Origin: Heracleum sosnowskyi
Lineage: Eukaryota; Streptophyta; Magnoliopsida; Apiales; Apiaceae
NCBI GenBank assembly: GCA_030848705.1
Contig: CM061235.1
Coordinates: 135,105,228 to 135,169,227, forward strand
Reading direction: 5' to 3'
DNA length: 64,000 nt
This document shows positions 1 to 11,800 of this stretch, one piece after another. Positions within the stretch are counted from its first letter, which is position 1; each line of letters begins with the position of its first letter. The position numbers and the translations under genes were made by a program. The notes beneath the pieces are model-generated. The model was given only the letters and a program-made list of their open reading frames with translations, did not search any database and had not been told where the DNA came from.

Positions 1-65
1 GTGGGAACCACAACCTCGTCTACGTGATTACCTTCATCAACTAGTTCTTCGGTATGATGCGACAT
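1..65 (-). CDS. Start of a gag-like ORF, partial
   Basis: An ATG on the minus strand at 65-63 opens a frame that stays open for 21 codons to the window edge. It encodes an acidic start (M-S-H-H-T-E-E-L-V-D-E-G). Its place just downstream of the PBS is where gag normally begins, but the piece is too short to recognise a Gag domain. A short leader ORF is equally possible. Confidence 0.35.
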   Translation of the reverse strand, partial: MSHHTEELVDEGNHVDEVVVP

Positions 66-321
66 CCTTCCTCCAGAGATGTCAAAACCCCTCCTTCTAG
101 CGCCAATTGTTAACGGAGGAATTTGGTGATAACCAATTCGGGGAGGGTTGCTGGAATTGTGGTGGAAACCGAGGATGATATGTAACGTAGGTTGCAAGGA
201 TTAGGGTTTATGATTTAGGGATGGCTGAGATTGTATGTGAGAATAGGTCGCAATTGAGATTGAATATTGAATTCTCTCTTGTTTGCAAGTTTGCATCGTA
301 CGATACAATGTGCCTACGTAC

Positions 322-332
322 CCTATTTATAG
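322..332 (-). promoter_or_regulatory. TATA box of the LTR promoter
   Basis: On the minus strand the sequence reads CTATAAATAGG, a strong plant TATA box. It lies about 215 bp upstream of the LTR/PBS boundary, so transcription would start inside the LTR and run leftwards into the element, as expected for a U3/R junction. Confidence 0.6.
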
Positions 333-764
333 GGATCAAGTCATACGTAGTTCTTGGGGAGCAAGTAACCCATGGGCCGAGTTTCCTTCTTTAAAGAACG
401 GAAAGACCGGGATCATCGCCTTTGATATGTCATTATGAGCTGTCATGGTTTCACTATTTTCTTGGGACTTATCAGATAATTCATTGACCCGGATTTATCG
501 GAGCCAACGCTTATCTCGATCCATGGAAAATAAGGAAAGACATGCTCTTATGAATCTCAAAAGGGCGAGGCTTCTCACAAGGCGAAGTTTCTCAGCGTTA
601 ATAGGTTAATTTTCAATAAATCAATAAAAGTTAAGGAACCTTCATCTTTTAGAAGACGAGGTTCCTATATTTAAGTAATGAGGTAAATAAGGTAGTTTAT
701 ACCTCCGAATAAGTCAAAAAGGGCACATTCCTTACTTACACTAGTCATCCATTTTTATCTGTAA

Positions 765-945
765 CCTAGGTTTTCAAGAAGGCAAGGCTTCGTATGAACC
801 TAGGTTAAACCCGATACTTTGATTGTCACCCAATGAGCTAGGCTTCATATGAACCTAGGATATGCCCAACATCAGTAATGGACCAGTAATTTCGTCAAGT
901 AATGGGCTAGGCTTCAAATAAGCCTAGGCTATACCTAATATCAAC
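765..945. repeat. Degenerate direct repeat inside the LTR
   Basis: About three imperfect copies of a 60-70 bp unit containing GGCTTCATATGAACCTAGG lie in the upstream part of the LTR. Repeats of this kind in U3 are often enhancer-like; that role is an inference here. Confidence 0.5.
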
Positions 946-1390
946 AAACGTCATCATTAAATGCGAGATTTGTTATTTTTGGCCATAACAAATAAGTAAC
1001 TCATTTAATAAGTAACTCCTCGTCTCATGTTGCAAAGAGGGTGTTACAAAGATAGGCATCACATGTTCTTTCTTCCCTATGAGTTAGGATAGACATTAGA
1101 GTGTGTGTTATTTTTTAAAATTTCATTCGACTTTTTCCATTTGACAACTATTTTATTTTTATAATATATTTAAATTAACTACTTTGACTCATCTCTATAT
1201 TTTGACTTTATTATGAATTGATATTGTGTATTTCTTTTTATAAAAGTGAAACTCTTGTTATTTTTGATTATGGTCCGACTCAGTTTGTCATTTCTTTCTC
1301 ACTAATTAATACCTTTGAGTTTGGTCCTTAATAATGAGTCATCTTACGTCTTTAAAGACTCAAAATGAATGTTAATATTTTTAGAATAAT

Positions 1391-1575
1391 GCTAGGGGTA
1401 TTGAATTTGGTACAAAAATATGTACCGAATTACATGTGTTAAAATCTGATTGACTCTATATTAATGGACCCACATACATTCACATTAATAGCACCAATAA
1501 AAATATTTCAAAATGACACACGTTGCCACATCATTTTGTACCAATTTTTGATACCTAATTCGGTACCTCTGCTCA
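1391..1575. mobile_element. MITE-like element with imperfect terminal inverted repeats
   Basis: The left end (GCTAGGGGTATTGAATTTGG) and the reverse complement of the right end (AGCAGAGGTACCGAATTAGG) match over about 30 bp with several mismatches. The element is about 185 bp and has no coding capacity. The target duplication is unclear, so the superfamily is not assigned. Confidence 0.5.
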
Positions 1576-2890
1576 TATTTTTAAGTATCTAATTTGTTAG
1601 ATAATTGTAATATTACATTACTTTTGACGATGATGATCATCCAAAATGTAGTTTTGTTGAGTATAATTCGTGTAACAATTGATACTTTTAGAAAAGAAAA
1701 TGATCTTTGAAAATGTAGATATATAATAATCTGAAGTCTTAACTCATAGGACTCTTGAAAATTTGGTTAGGAGAGAAAAGTTTTAGATTATAAATATTTT
1801 GTTCAAAATTTTGCTCAAGGATAGGATGGTATGAGCTTAAATTGATTTTGAGACCGTTTGTAGGCTCGAACTGTGAGTTGTGGATTGAATTCGTACATGT
1901 AGTTTTAAGTATTCAGTCACATGAATGTTAGACATGAGTTATATTACAACTTCAGCAGCTCATTTAACTTAATAGAATCAAACGAACTACAGAGTCTACC
2001 TGCTTTCAAAATATTGTTCAAGTAAACTAGGAGAGGTTATTACCCCTCTTTCATTTGAGAGATTGGGGGTTCATCCTCTCTCCAATAATAAAATGTTACG
2101 AGAGAGGGTTGTGCCTCTTTGTATACTTGCAATTTTACTTTGCCACACTTGGCAGTGGGTGATGGTCTGATGGCTCGTGCTGCTAGTGGTAGCGGTGGAG
2201 ATCTGTTGTGAGTGCAACAATGATTTATTCATCGTATTGGGGATCTGTTTGGCTTTGTTTTCGCATGACTTGTATACTTGGTACAATGCTATGAATCTTA
2301 TGTGATTAGGTTTAATTATTCGTACCAAGTTGGCTTATTTAGGTATAATATTTACCGCAAAGAAAATTCGTTGTTATTTCTGTTTGAGGTAAGAAGCTGA
2401 ATGAAATTATGGGCACGTTTGGCCGCTTCTATTTATTCATTATAAGTTAATAAGAGTTCATAGGGTGTTTGCCAACCCAAACGAGAAAATGACCAAACTA
2501 CCTTTAAAATATATAACTGATGCTCGAAATACCGATTAACGGGAAAATCTGCCCTTTTTACCCGCTGTACACGCGTAATGAACCTGCGTATACCTTGCTG
2601 AACAACGAAGTCACGAAACCTGCAGTCAGATGCCTGTTTAGTGTAGTGATAAAGTAACAAAAAGGTGAGCACATCAAGTGTGTGGGCTTATGAATCACGA
2701 TACAGTTGACCACATGCATTATACAACTTTGCCAACTGGGGATATTATGTTTTGATGTATACGCATATAGAGCTTGCGTATTCTGTTCATTCATGATCAT
2801 TAACCTTTGGGGGTTCAATAGTTAACCTTTGGGGTTCAATGTTTCTATTTTGAGTTTTAGAAATATTAAGAATGACAAATAATTCGTATA
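1576..2890. other. Intergenic, no gene seen
   Basis: Only short ORFs without recognisable content occur here. Around 2420-2480 there is a fragment resembling the GTTTGGC-type MITE family found again at 24-32 kb. Confidence 0.5.
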
Positions 2891-2895
2891 CGGAC

Positions 2896-2989
2896 TTAGG
2901 GTTTAGGGTTTAGGGTTTAGGGTAAACAACCCTAAACCCTAACATACCCTAATTTTAGGGTTGTTTACAACCCTAAACAACCCTAAAAT
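2896..2989. repeat. Interstitial telomere-like repeats in inverted arrangement
   Basis: About four TTTAGGG units (plant telomere type) are followed within 10 bp by CCCTAAA units in the opposite orientation, then by further pairs in both orientations. The 94-bp block could fold into a cruciform. The flanks are ordinary AT-rich DNA, so this is an internal site and not a chromosome end. Confidence 0.85.
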
Positions 2990-3423
2990 CAGGACGCCGG
3001 AAAAACACTATTATTAACAAATTGCATCTGTGATTGATTTTGATTGCAGTTGTAGATATGGTTGCATCTAGTTGTAGACCGTATTTTTGTAAATATTTTC
3101 AAAAAGTTGATATTTTTGCAAAAAAATTAAAAAACACGTATTTTTGCAAAATAGTTTTTTTGGTTGAGTATTTATGAAAAAAGTCCTTTCTAGAATAACT
3201 AAAAATATATGCAGGAGAGAGATGTCACAAGCTACAAGGTGTACTTTGTAAATATAAAGAACACACATATATGTCCACATATATGTCATGCGTGTTGTAT
3301 CCTCCACGCATCTATATGATGCGTATATATTTGAATATACACGCAAGTTTGTGTTGCGCATACCAAATACGCAAGAATCTAATGCGTGTATTTTGATTGG
3401 GAGAGACAATCAACAGAATTTGC

Positions 3424-3470
3424 GCCATGTAATTGAAGTATAATAGTTTTGTATGCATATGATAGATGAC
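3424..3470. repeat. 47-bp perfect repeat, copy 1 (copy 2 at 22723-22769)
   Basis: The 47 bp starting GCCATGTAATTGAAGTATAA recur identically 19.3 kb away at 22723-22769. Flanking sequence differs on both sides. It is probably part of a dispersed element whose limits cannot be seen from two copies. Confidence 0.7.
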
Positions 3471-3947
3471 AATAAATTTATCTGACTTTTATAGTTTTAT
3501 GGAGATCAGCTATGAAAATGACTTTGGCACCAGCTTTTAGTGACTTCTGGCATTTTATTTCACATACAAATATATAATTATTTCCAGTTTGTGGAGATGG
3601 TTGGTTTTGGATATCTTTAATTCAAGCCATCCTTATGAGGTGCAATTGTTGGATACACATAAATAAACATGTGTCAGATGGGACGACATTAACTGCTGAT
3701 TTCCAAATTGAAAGTTCAATGCTGTAACATGCCGAATAAAATGGAACATGTTGATATATTTCACCATTTGGTGCTCGTGTATAGGAAATAAGTTGTCAGC
3801 AAAATATGTTATTTTAGCAGGAAATCCTCTTTTAGACTCGCAGCATTATTTACTTATAAGTTATGTAATCAATAGTTACACAATGCACTATATAACTTTT
3901 TAATTTTACCATAAAAAGGACATGCAGGTGCCATGGCATGCCATTAG

Positions 3948-4992
3948 TTGGCATACATGAACATAAAAACAAGAGGTCTTACCCATGCACGTGGATCTAC
4001 TGGAGCAGTTGGTAATAAAGAGTTTCTGTGCTGTGTGTATCAGCAAACTGGAACCGATTTAGGTATTAACCAGCCTCCAGTTGCTGCTTTGTCAAATGGG
4101 AATGTACTTCCCCTGCCACCTAGAAAGTCCAGGACCGGAGCTCGAGATCGGAGGGTTGGAGATCGTCGTGGTGCTCTTGGTCGAAATGGGAAGCCAAATG
4201 TTATATCTTAACAGGCACCAAATGCAGATCGCAGAGCTTTTAATGTTAATCTGGAGAATGGGGAGTCAATGCGTCCAGATAGTCAGAAGGTTACATCATC
4301 AAGACATAGAAAGTAGAGTTTTCATGTGATCACCCCCCTAAAATTGCAACAGTATCTGATAGAATTTCAGTAAAAGCAAAGACCGAAAGGATAGTCTTAT
4401 TAAAGATGATGGGAGATAAGTGTCTACTGTGAGATCTCCCCATCCTCCACTTGGCATTCCGTTTTGTGCTGCCAGTACAGGCGGAGCCAGCAGGTCATTG
4501 CCTTTAGCGAGTAGCAGTAAAGCTGTTAGCTCATTTAACATTGGTGGTTTTTTGGATAAGATAACCCTTAGGAAAAGCAGATTGCTGCAACACAGGGTTT
4601 AGAAGGGGTGCCACTGGACTGTACCAACACATTGAATAATGGTTTGGATGCTTACTTGAAGGGATTAGTTAGGTCTTCTATAGCACTTGTTGGATCAAGA
4701 TCCGGGCATGAACTAGAGGACCAGAAATATCGCAAGCATCAGCCTCTTCTGAATCTTATTAACAGTGTTACTCCTAGTCATCACTTCCAGATGCAAAGTA
4801 GCAGCAGGCCTCCTAAAATCTTGCATGAAAGCAGATCCCGGCGCCCGATATCTATGTTAGATTCCAAAGTTGCAATGGAACTACGTCCACAGCAGCTTGG
4901 TGAGAACTGGCCCCTTACTGCTGGAGAGAATATGCACTTGCGCATGGGATGAAGAACTGCTTTTCGTTGTTTTCCTACTGGGCTTTGATTAA
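3948..4992 (+). pseudogene. ADA1/TADA1-like SAGA coactivator pseudogene (Hfi1 family)
   Basis: Segments in two plus-strand frames match, from memory, plant Hfi1/ADA1 proteins, the adaptor that helps hold the SAGA histone acetyltransferase complex together in the nucleus. Visible family blocks are a Ser/Arg/Gly-rich middle (RKSRTGARDRRVGDRR, near 4120-4180), the PLGIPFC and LPLASSSK blocks (4450-4520), the block with NNGLDAYLKGL (about 4620-4660) and the C-terminal AMELRPQQLGENWPL block (4870-4915), ending with LLERICTCAWDEE in another frame. In-frame stops lie at 4209-4211 (TAA) and 4314-4316 (TAG). Frameshifts occur between 4316 and 4420, near 4565-4580 and near 4912-4918. The N-terminal part of about 100 residues is not found upstream. 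No functional protein is expected; whether this is a retrocopy or a decayed segment cannot be told. Confidence 0.8.
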
Positions 4993-7900
4993 TCTCTACT
5001 GGATCAAAGGTTAATCTGTTTGTTTTTTGGCAGCCTTAATGCAGTCAGTTATCTTGCATTGCCTTTTGAAACAATGAAACTTTCCCAGGCCTGAATACTT
5101 CCCAAAGAAAGGGACGCAATGCGATGCATGTTAAGTAGAGGAATGCCGCAGTTGGTCGCCTTGTTTTAAGATTAGCATGTCTGACTGCATGTTTCCAAAA
5201 AAATGTAATTTAGATTCAGTGAGGAGATTTAAAACAGTTTTGCAGGGGGTTATTTGTGTAGCCTAGTATTACTGTTAAAAGATAGAATTATTTAATGCAA
5301 AAGTTCTTGTGCATTTAATTTAGTACTTGAAATCTCAGAATTCTCAAGATTAACCTTAAGGTTCCTCTAACTATTCCTGATTTGTGAAGCCTTAAACCTG
5401 TATGATGTAAAAGCATGCTATTATTGATTTACTTGATTAATCTTTTCCTTCTATTGGCGATGTACTGTATATATGTAAACTATATCTTTCCAGTGTTTAA
5501 CATTTTCTGGGCAGCGCAGCATTGAGGTTAAGTTTTCAGGGTCTCTGATGCATATTCTTCTGCTGACTATGGAAGTTTTTCTCAGGTTAAGAGCTCTGTC
5601 ATTCTGTGTTCTAAATGTTACTACAAGTTTTTGTCTGGAGACGAAATATGCATACCATAGCCCTAGAGATTTGTTCTTAGGATTTATAATGGGCATCGTA
5701 ATGAATACTTCAGTGCCACAAAAGCTCCTATCTTTTTCCCATCTGTGTATATTCACCTTCTTGTCTTGCATAATGCTGAAATTTCATTTCGTTTATGTTT
5801 ATTCATCATTGACGAACATCTGACATCTTGTTTCTCTCATTTTAGTACAGGAGGGAGGGCATGCAATACTAGAAATTCATATTTTTCTATTTCAGGAGTG
5901 AAGGTGCTGAGAATTCTACTGTTCCATGTTTTCTTTGCTCAGCCTGATTTTGCTGCTGTTCTGGTATCTCATGTTTCCATATCGGAAATTAAACCTCTAG
6001 GATTGTACACTCCCAAAGATATTAAATCTTGCTTAATGATTACAAGTTCTGCTTAACAATTCGTACGGGATGGTCTTATGGAGGTAAACAGTGAGTAATT
6101 TATTGAAGATATATAGGTCAAGTCAAAGGTTTATCACGGTCTTGTGATCTTGCTCTATTATAGTCAAATTACAAAACTAGTTTGGATCTTTCTTTATTAT
6201 TTTCCTCTTCAATTATATGGGATTTTATTAACGGTGTCTGATAGTCTTTTCCGAAGTACAATTGTGATCCGTTATAGCATTATTTATTACGTCAAAATGT
6301 CGAAATTTCTTATGTAAATTATTTATATGAAGTAGAAATTTGAGATGCTTAAAGTCATTGCCCTCCTGCAGTAATGCGCTGTTATCGCTGGTTTTGTATG
6401 GTGATAGATATAGACGATATGGATGAAACACTTTGCCTTCTGGTAAGGCCTAAGAAAACTAATTAAAAGATATGAGTATATGTGGCCTGTGGTTACAAGG
6501 GGAAGTGACTATACTTCTCTGGGAATAGTAGATTGTTACTTGGACCAGAGGCCTTCAGGCAAAGTTCATTTACTATGGCTAGGACCAGGGCATGGTGAAC
6601 TGATTGACTTAGGTAAAACATACCATGCAACTGATTGACAGATATTTTTACAGGACAACTTTTTGGTGATGTGGAATTGAAAAATTGCTAAATTAATTTG
6701 TATATGTTTTATATCATTTGTAAGGATAAATAATTATAAACTGATTAGGTATTTAAGTTATTTTAAGAAGATTATTTGTACATCTTGTTTTTGGTTGTAA
6801 TTCGGCAAGATTTAGACTAGCACATCCAGTAAAACTAAGTAGTGAAGAAGATAAACTGAAACTCCGTCGATGAAAACTCTATTCTCCAAAGCTATATAAT
6901 CACCATTTCTACTCTGTACTTCTCGTGTATCTATATCTGTATCTGTATTCAGATGACCAACTAATCCAAAAACTTTAGGTCTTTAGGAAATTGGAAGCTT
7001 AAGGCACCAGGGAAAGTGAGCAAATGGATTTTATACCTTTAACACTCCCATGTTCACTCCGAAGTGCACTTTTTAGGGACTGGGTATGTTGTGGTACACG
7101 ATTAAGAGATAGTTAAGTAGATGAAAGTTGTGGTACATTGCCGTACTAGATTACCAAGATGATATTTTCCATTTTAAATGCATTCATTGGGTCCTGCAAC
7201 AGTACTTGTTCTAGTTCAGATCTATTGAGACTTATCTCATCCATTTTTATTCAAGCTCGGAACTAATATAGCTGAGTTTTTTCCCTCTGGTTGATGCATA
7301 TTGGCAAACACATGGTATATTTACATAAGACTGCAGCATTGTGATTGCATCATTTTCTGCTTGGCAACAGATTTGTCTATCCTAAGAACTTACAGATCAT
7401 CCAGAAATGGACATTGTTTTATTTCTTTGATTTACATTACTTTCAACTGTTGCCATGGGCTTCTTCACGCTGATGCTCTCCATTACTTTTTGCAGAACAA
7501 TAGCATCGAGTCTGTTTCTATTGTAGTATGAACCAGACACACATGTTAGGTTTGGTTTATGGAAAAAGGAGAGATGCTATCATGGACATGGTCGTGCCAT
7601 ATGAAGATCTTCCAAAATGATCTCTGCTTCTGCTTGGAGCGTTGTGACATCAATTCTGATTCTGATCTATGAATCATATCCCACATGACTTGAACATCCG
7701 CATATCCACAGGTTTGAATATCATTGTGAAGCTTTAATAGAGATGCACCTGATGATGTAGGCAGCTAGTAAGTGTCTGATTTATATAAGTGAGAAAACGT
7801 ATATACTTTGTATTCTTCTTGAATTTGGCATGCTGCGAGGACTTTATCAATATTACTTTCATTTGGATGAGCATAATGGACCCAACAACACAAATAAAGG

Positions 7901-8558
7901 ACTCTTGATTAATATAAGCTCACTTACAGGTATGAACTAATAGATAGGGAAGAATTTTTTTTCCTCGTTTTGGGAGGTGATAAAATCTGGCGGGCGAAGA
8001 GCCTAGGGTGGGAAGAGTGAGGTAATAGATCCCGCAGAGAGCCTAGGGTGGGATAAGTACCAAAGTTCTGCTGAATCTCATTTATCCTTTAGGTGAATTA
8101 ACTGTGTATCAGACATTGCTGCTAATTCTGCTTCAACCGTACCGAAAATGAGAAATTTACTGAAGTACGAAGTTATTAGCTAACTTAGCTACATCTATAA
8201 TCTGGATGGATCCATACTCGAAGTAAAAACCAGGGACACACTATTTGTCAGTTCCTCTTATATCAACTGGATTATCCCCATTATCAAGGGTACTACTAGT
8301 CGAATCTGCGCCCTTAAAAGTCTAAACAATAGTTGTAACTTACAATGCTAGACTTTGAGCCATAAGTTTCTTTATTTTTACCAGTCCAACTCTATTATAA
8401 TTAGTTTGATAGTTTCGTATATAAGTATGTTTCCAAGACCACCATATATTGAAGCTTTACTTGGTACAGACGTACAGTTCCCCCTGCCTGCACCTCTAGG
8501 TTTATTTAATGATGTTGTTGTGTGTGTTAAAAGGAGGTGAAATATCATATAGATGCGA
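4993..8558. other. Intergenic 3.5 kb, no supported gene
   Basis: The first 300 bp look like the decayed 3' UTR of the ADA1-like copy. Beyond that only short unrelated ORFs are present. A 16-bp word (AGAGCCTAGGGTGGGA) occurs twice near 7999 and 8039. Confidence 0.5.
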
Positions 8559-8857
8559 TATAGGATGTAAACAAAGTAATATAAACTCAAAGATTAAACT
8601 AACTTGCTGGTGTATTATTTCTGAATGGATAAATTGAAGAGATAACTGGAAAATGAGAACATACAGGGAGTTTTAAACGGGAAAACTACTCCTACAAATC
8701 AGGGACTACATGCCTGATTCAAAGCCACTACTTTCCTAAATAAGCTCAACTAAATGAGACCTATTCCAGCTGCTTACAATACGTACAGCTGACTTATTCC
8801 AATCACACAAAAGAAGAAAACAATCAATCACATTTAGATTAAATATTTATTCCAACA
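8559..8857 (-). repeat. 3' LTR of the 8.6-13.4 kb copia element
   Basis: On the minus strand it begins TGTTGGAATAAA and ends CATCCTATA. It is flanked on the outside by TGCGA and on the inside by the polypurine tract. Confidence 0.95.
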
Positions 8858-8871
8858 AACTCCCCCTTAAT

Positions 8872-11800
8872 CTAAAATTGATTAAGATCCTTGACTCCCA
8901 ACAGTCTGCGCATCCTCTCAAACTTGACAATCGACATGGGCTTGGTAAGAATATCTGCTCGCTGCAATTCCGTACTCACATGCTTGATGACTATAGAACC
9001 CTTCTCTACACATTCCCGTATAAAATGGTAGCGTACATCTATGTGTTTGCTACGTCCATGAAATACTGGATTCTTAGCAAGATCAATGGCCGACCTATTA
9101 TCAATATAAAGCACAACTGGTCCAGTTTTAACATTCATAATTTGACTTAACAAACTCTGCAACCATATCCCTTGGCAGGCTGCAGCCGTGGCTGCCATGA
9201 ACTCAGCTTCGCACGAAGACAACGCTACACATCGTTGTTTTTGAGACACCCAAGTGATTAGAGATTCATCGAGGTAAAATGCCATACCACCTGTAGATTT
9301 CCTATCCACAATGTCACCTGCAAGGTCACTGTCCGAGAAACCAGACAACATATAGTCACTATGACCTCGAGTATAAACCAGTCCATAATTAAGCGTCCCT
9401 TTCACGTATCTCATTATCCTTTTCATGGCAGTTTGATGCAACACTGTAGGCCTTTCCATGAACCGGCTTACTAAACCAACAGCATATGCGATGTCGGGGC
9501 GTGTATGCACTAGATACCTCAAACCACCTACCATACTTTTGTAGTCTGTAGAGTTAATTGCCTTACCTTGTTCATCCTTGTGCAGCTGAACTTTTGGTTC
9601 CATCGGGAATTTAGCCGGATTGCAATCTGTTAGCCCAGCCTTCTCCAGCACCTTCTTTGCGTAAGCCACCTGCTTTAATTCAATATGCCCCTCTCCTTGT
9701 TTTACCTCGATGCCAAGGTAATAACTTAGCAGCCCCATGTCTGACATCTCAAATTCCTTGCTCATTTGAGCCTTGAATTCAACAATACTCTTCTCATTCG
9801 TACCAGTGATGATCAAGTCGTCAACATACACACCTACGATCAATGTCTCGTCGCCTTCTCTTTTAGTATACACAGCATGCTCCAGTGGACATTTCTGGAA
9901 CCCAAGCTTTTCAAGACATTTATTCAATTGAGTGTACCAAGCTCTAGGGGCTTGTCGAAGTCCGTATAAGGCCTTGAATAATCTGTAAACCTTACTCTCT
10001 TGCCCTTCACTTTCATAACCTTCAGGTTGCTGGACGTACACCTCCTCGTATAACTGTCCATTGAGAAACGCGGATTTGACGTCCAAATGATGGACCTTCC
10101 AGGAAGATTGAGCTACTAATGCTAATAGGAGTCGTACTGTCTCCATCCTTGTTACTGGAGCAAAGACCTCTTCAAAATCAATACCATGCTTCTGCACGAA
10201 TCCCTTGGCAACTAGCCTCGCCTTGTGCTTCAAAATATTCCCATCTGTATCCCTTTTGACCTTATACACCCACTTCAAAGCAATAGCCTTGTGGCCTGGT
10301 GGTAAATCCGTTAGTTCCCAAGTTTTATTTCTCTCAATTGCTTCGATCTCGCAATCCATGGCATGTCTCCAACAATTTTCTTTCACGGCCTGCTTGAAAT
10401 ATACTGGCTCATCAACCCCAGCGAACAACAGCTCATCAGCTAAATCCTCATCCAGTTCTATTTGCTCAGCTTCGTTGTTTATGTCACGGAGAGACCTGAA
10501 ATGTCGAGGTGGTTCACTGCCATCATATGTATCTTCAACTGTGAACTCATTTCCTGCTGTATGTCTTTGACTCACGGTGCTGCTACGAGATGGAGGTGAT
10601 TGTGATGCACCAGTCTGGGAGGATTGCACATGACTTATCTGTGGGCTGAAAGATTGATTACCTTCCGTGTTGTCAAACTGGGCACTGCCTTCGCTATTAG
10701 ACATTTCCTCATCCTGAGTTTCTTCACTGAATGCTCCTTCCACAGAAAATGTAAATGGCACCTGTGTGTTTTCGTCAACTTTATTTTCCCAGTTCCATCC
10801 CTTTGCTTCGTCAAAAACAACGTCTCGGCTGATGTGCACACTCCCTGTATCAGGATTGTACAAGCGATACGCTTTTGTCCCTGTTTCCCTTCCGAGATGA
10901 ACTACACACAAGCTTCTGTTATCCAGCTTTGTTGTATGCACAGTAGGAACCTTCATGTAGGCGAGGCAACCAAAAACCTTAATATGCTCGACTTGTGGCT
11001 TCCTTTTGGACCATGACTCATATGGTGTTGCTCCTTCGACTGCTCGAGTTGGGAGACGATTGAGTAGATAGACTGCATGCCTTATGGCTTCACCCCACAT
11101 GTAGGAGGGCATGTCTCGTTCTTTTAGTAGACTTCTCCCCATTGCCACCACGGTCCTGTTACGTCGCTCCACAACTCCATTTTGTTGTGGAGTGTACGGG
11201 GCTGTAAAGTGTCTAGCAATGCCAACATCTGCACAGAAATTCTTAAAGTCATTTGAACAAAATTCACCCCCTCTGTCTGTGCGAAGAACCTTGATCACCT
11301 GATTTGATTCCTTCTCTACTTGTGCCTTGAAACACTTGAAGTATGTAAGTGCTTCATCCTTTGTCCTAAGCATATAAACCCACATAGCACGACTAAAATC
11401 ATCAACAAATAACAAGAAATACTTATTACCAGATCGTGTTGATGGTGAGATAGGCCCGCAGATGTCTCCATGAATAAGCTCTAGACGTTCTTTAACACTA
11501 AAATCAGAGTGAGAAGGGAACGGGCGTCTAGTCTGTTTAGACATCAGGCATCCTTTACATACGTCTTTCGGGTGAGTGAAGGTTGGCAACCCATATGCCA
11601 TTCTGTTTTTGGACATTAAATTCATGGAGTTGAAATTTACATGGCCAAGCCGTGAGTGCCACAGCCAGGTTAATTCGTCCGCCTTTGTCAACAGACACAC
11701 ACCATTGACATCCTTTATTATAACCTTGTACAATCTATTTGCTGAGCGTTTCACTTTCATTACCATCACATTTCTGTCATTATACACCCACAAAAACTCT

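Larger units (their letters stand above)
1..1048 (-). mobile_element. 5' end of an LTR retrotransposon (probably Ty3/gypsy), cut by the window edge
   Basis: The LTR runs from about 108 to about 1048 and reads on the minus strand. It starts with TGTTAAC on the plus strand; the far end is taken as GTGTTACA at 1041-1048, giving only imperfect terminal inversion, so that boundary is tentative. Directly inside it (88-106, minus strand) lies a primer-binding-site-like stretch beginning TTGGCGCTAGAAGGAGG, which marks this as the 5' LTR. The rest of the element lies to the left of the window. The lineage is inferred from the PBS style only; no polymerase domain is visible here. Confidence 0.65.

Noticed and set aside
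5451..6056. Small ORFs downstream of the ADA1-like pseudogene
   Set aside because: No family features; both strands give open frames of similar size, as expected by chance in AT-rich DNA.
7301..7531. 76-codon plus-strand ORF
   Set aside because: The composition is hydrophobic and Cys-rich, but there is no conserved pattern or supporting neighbour.
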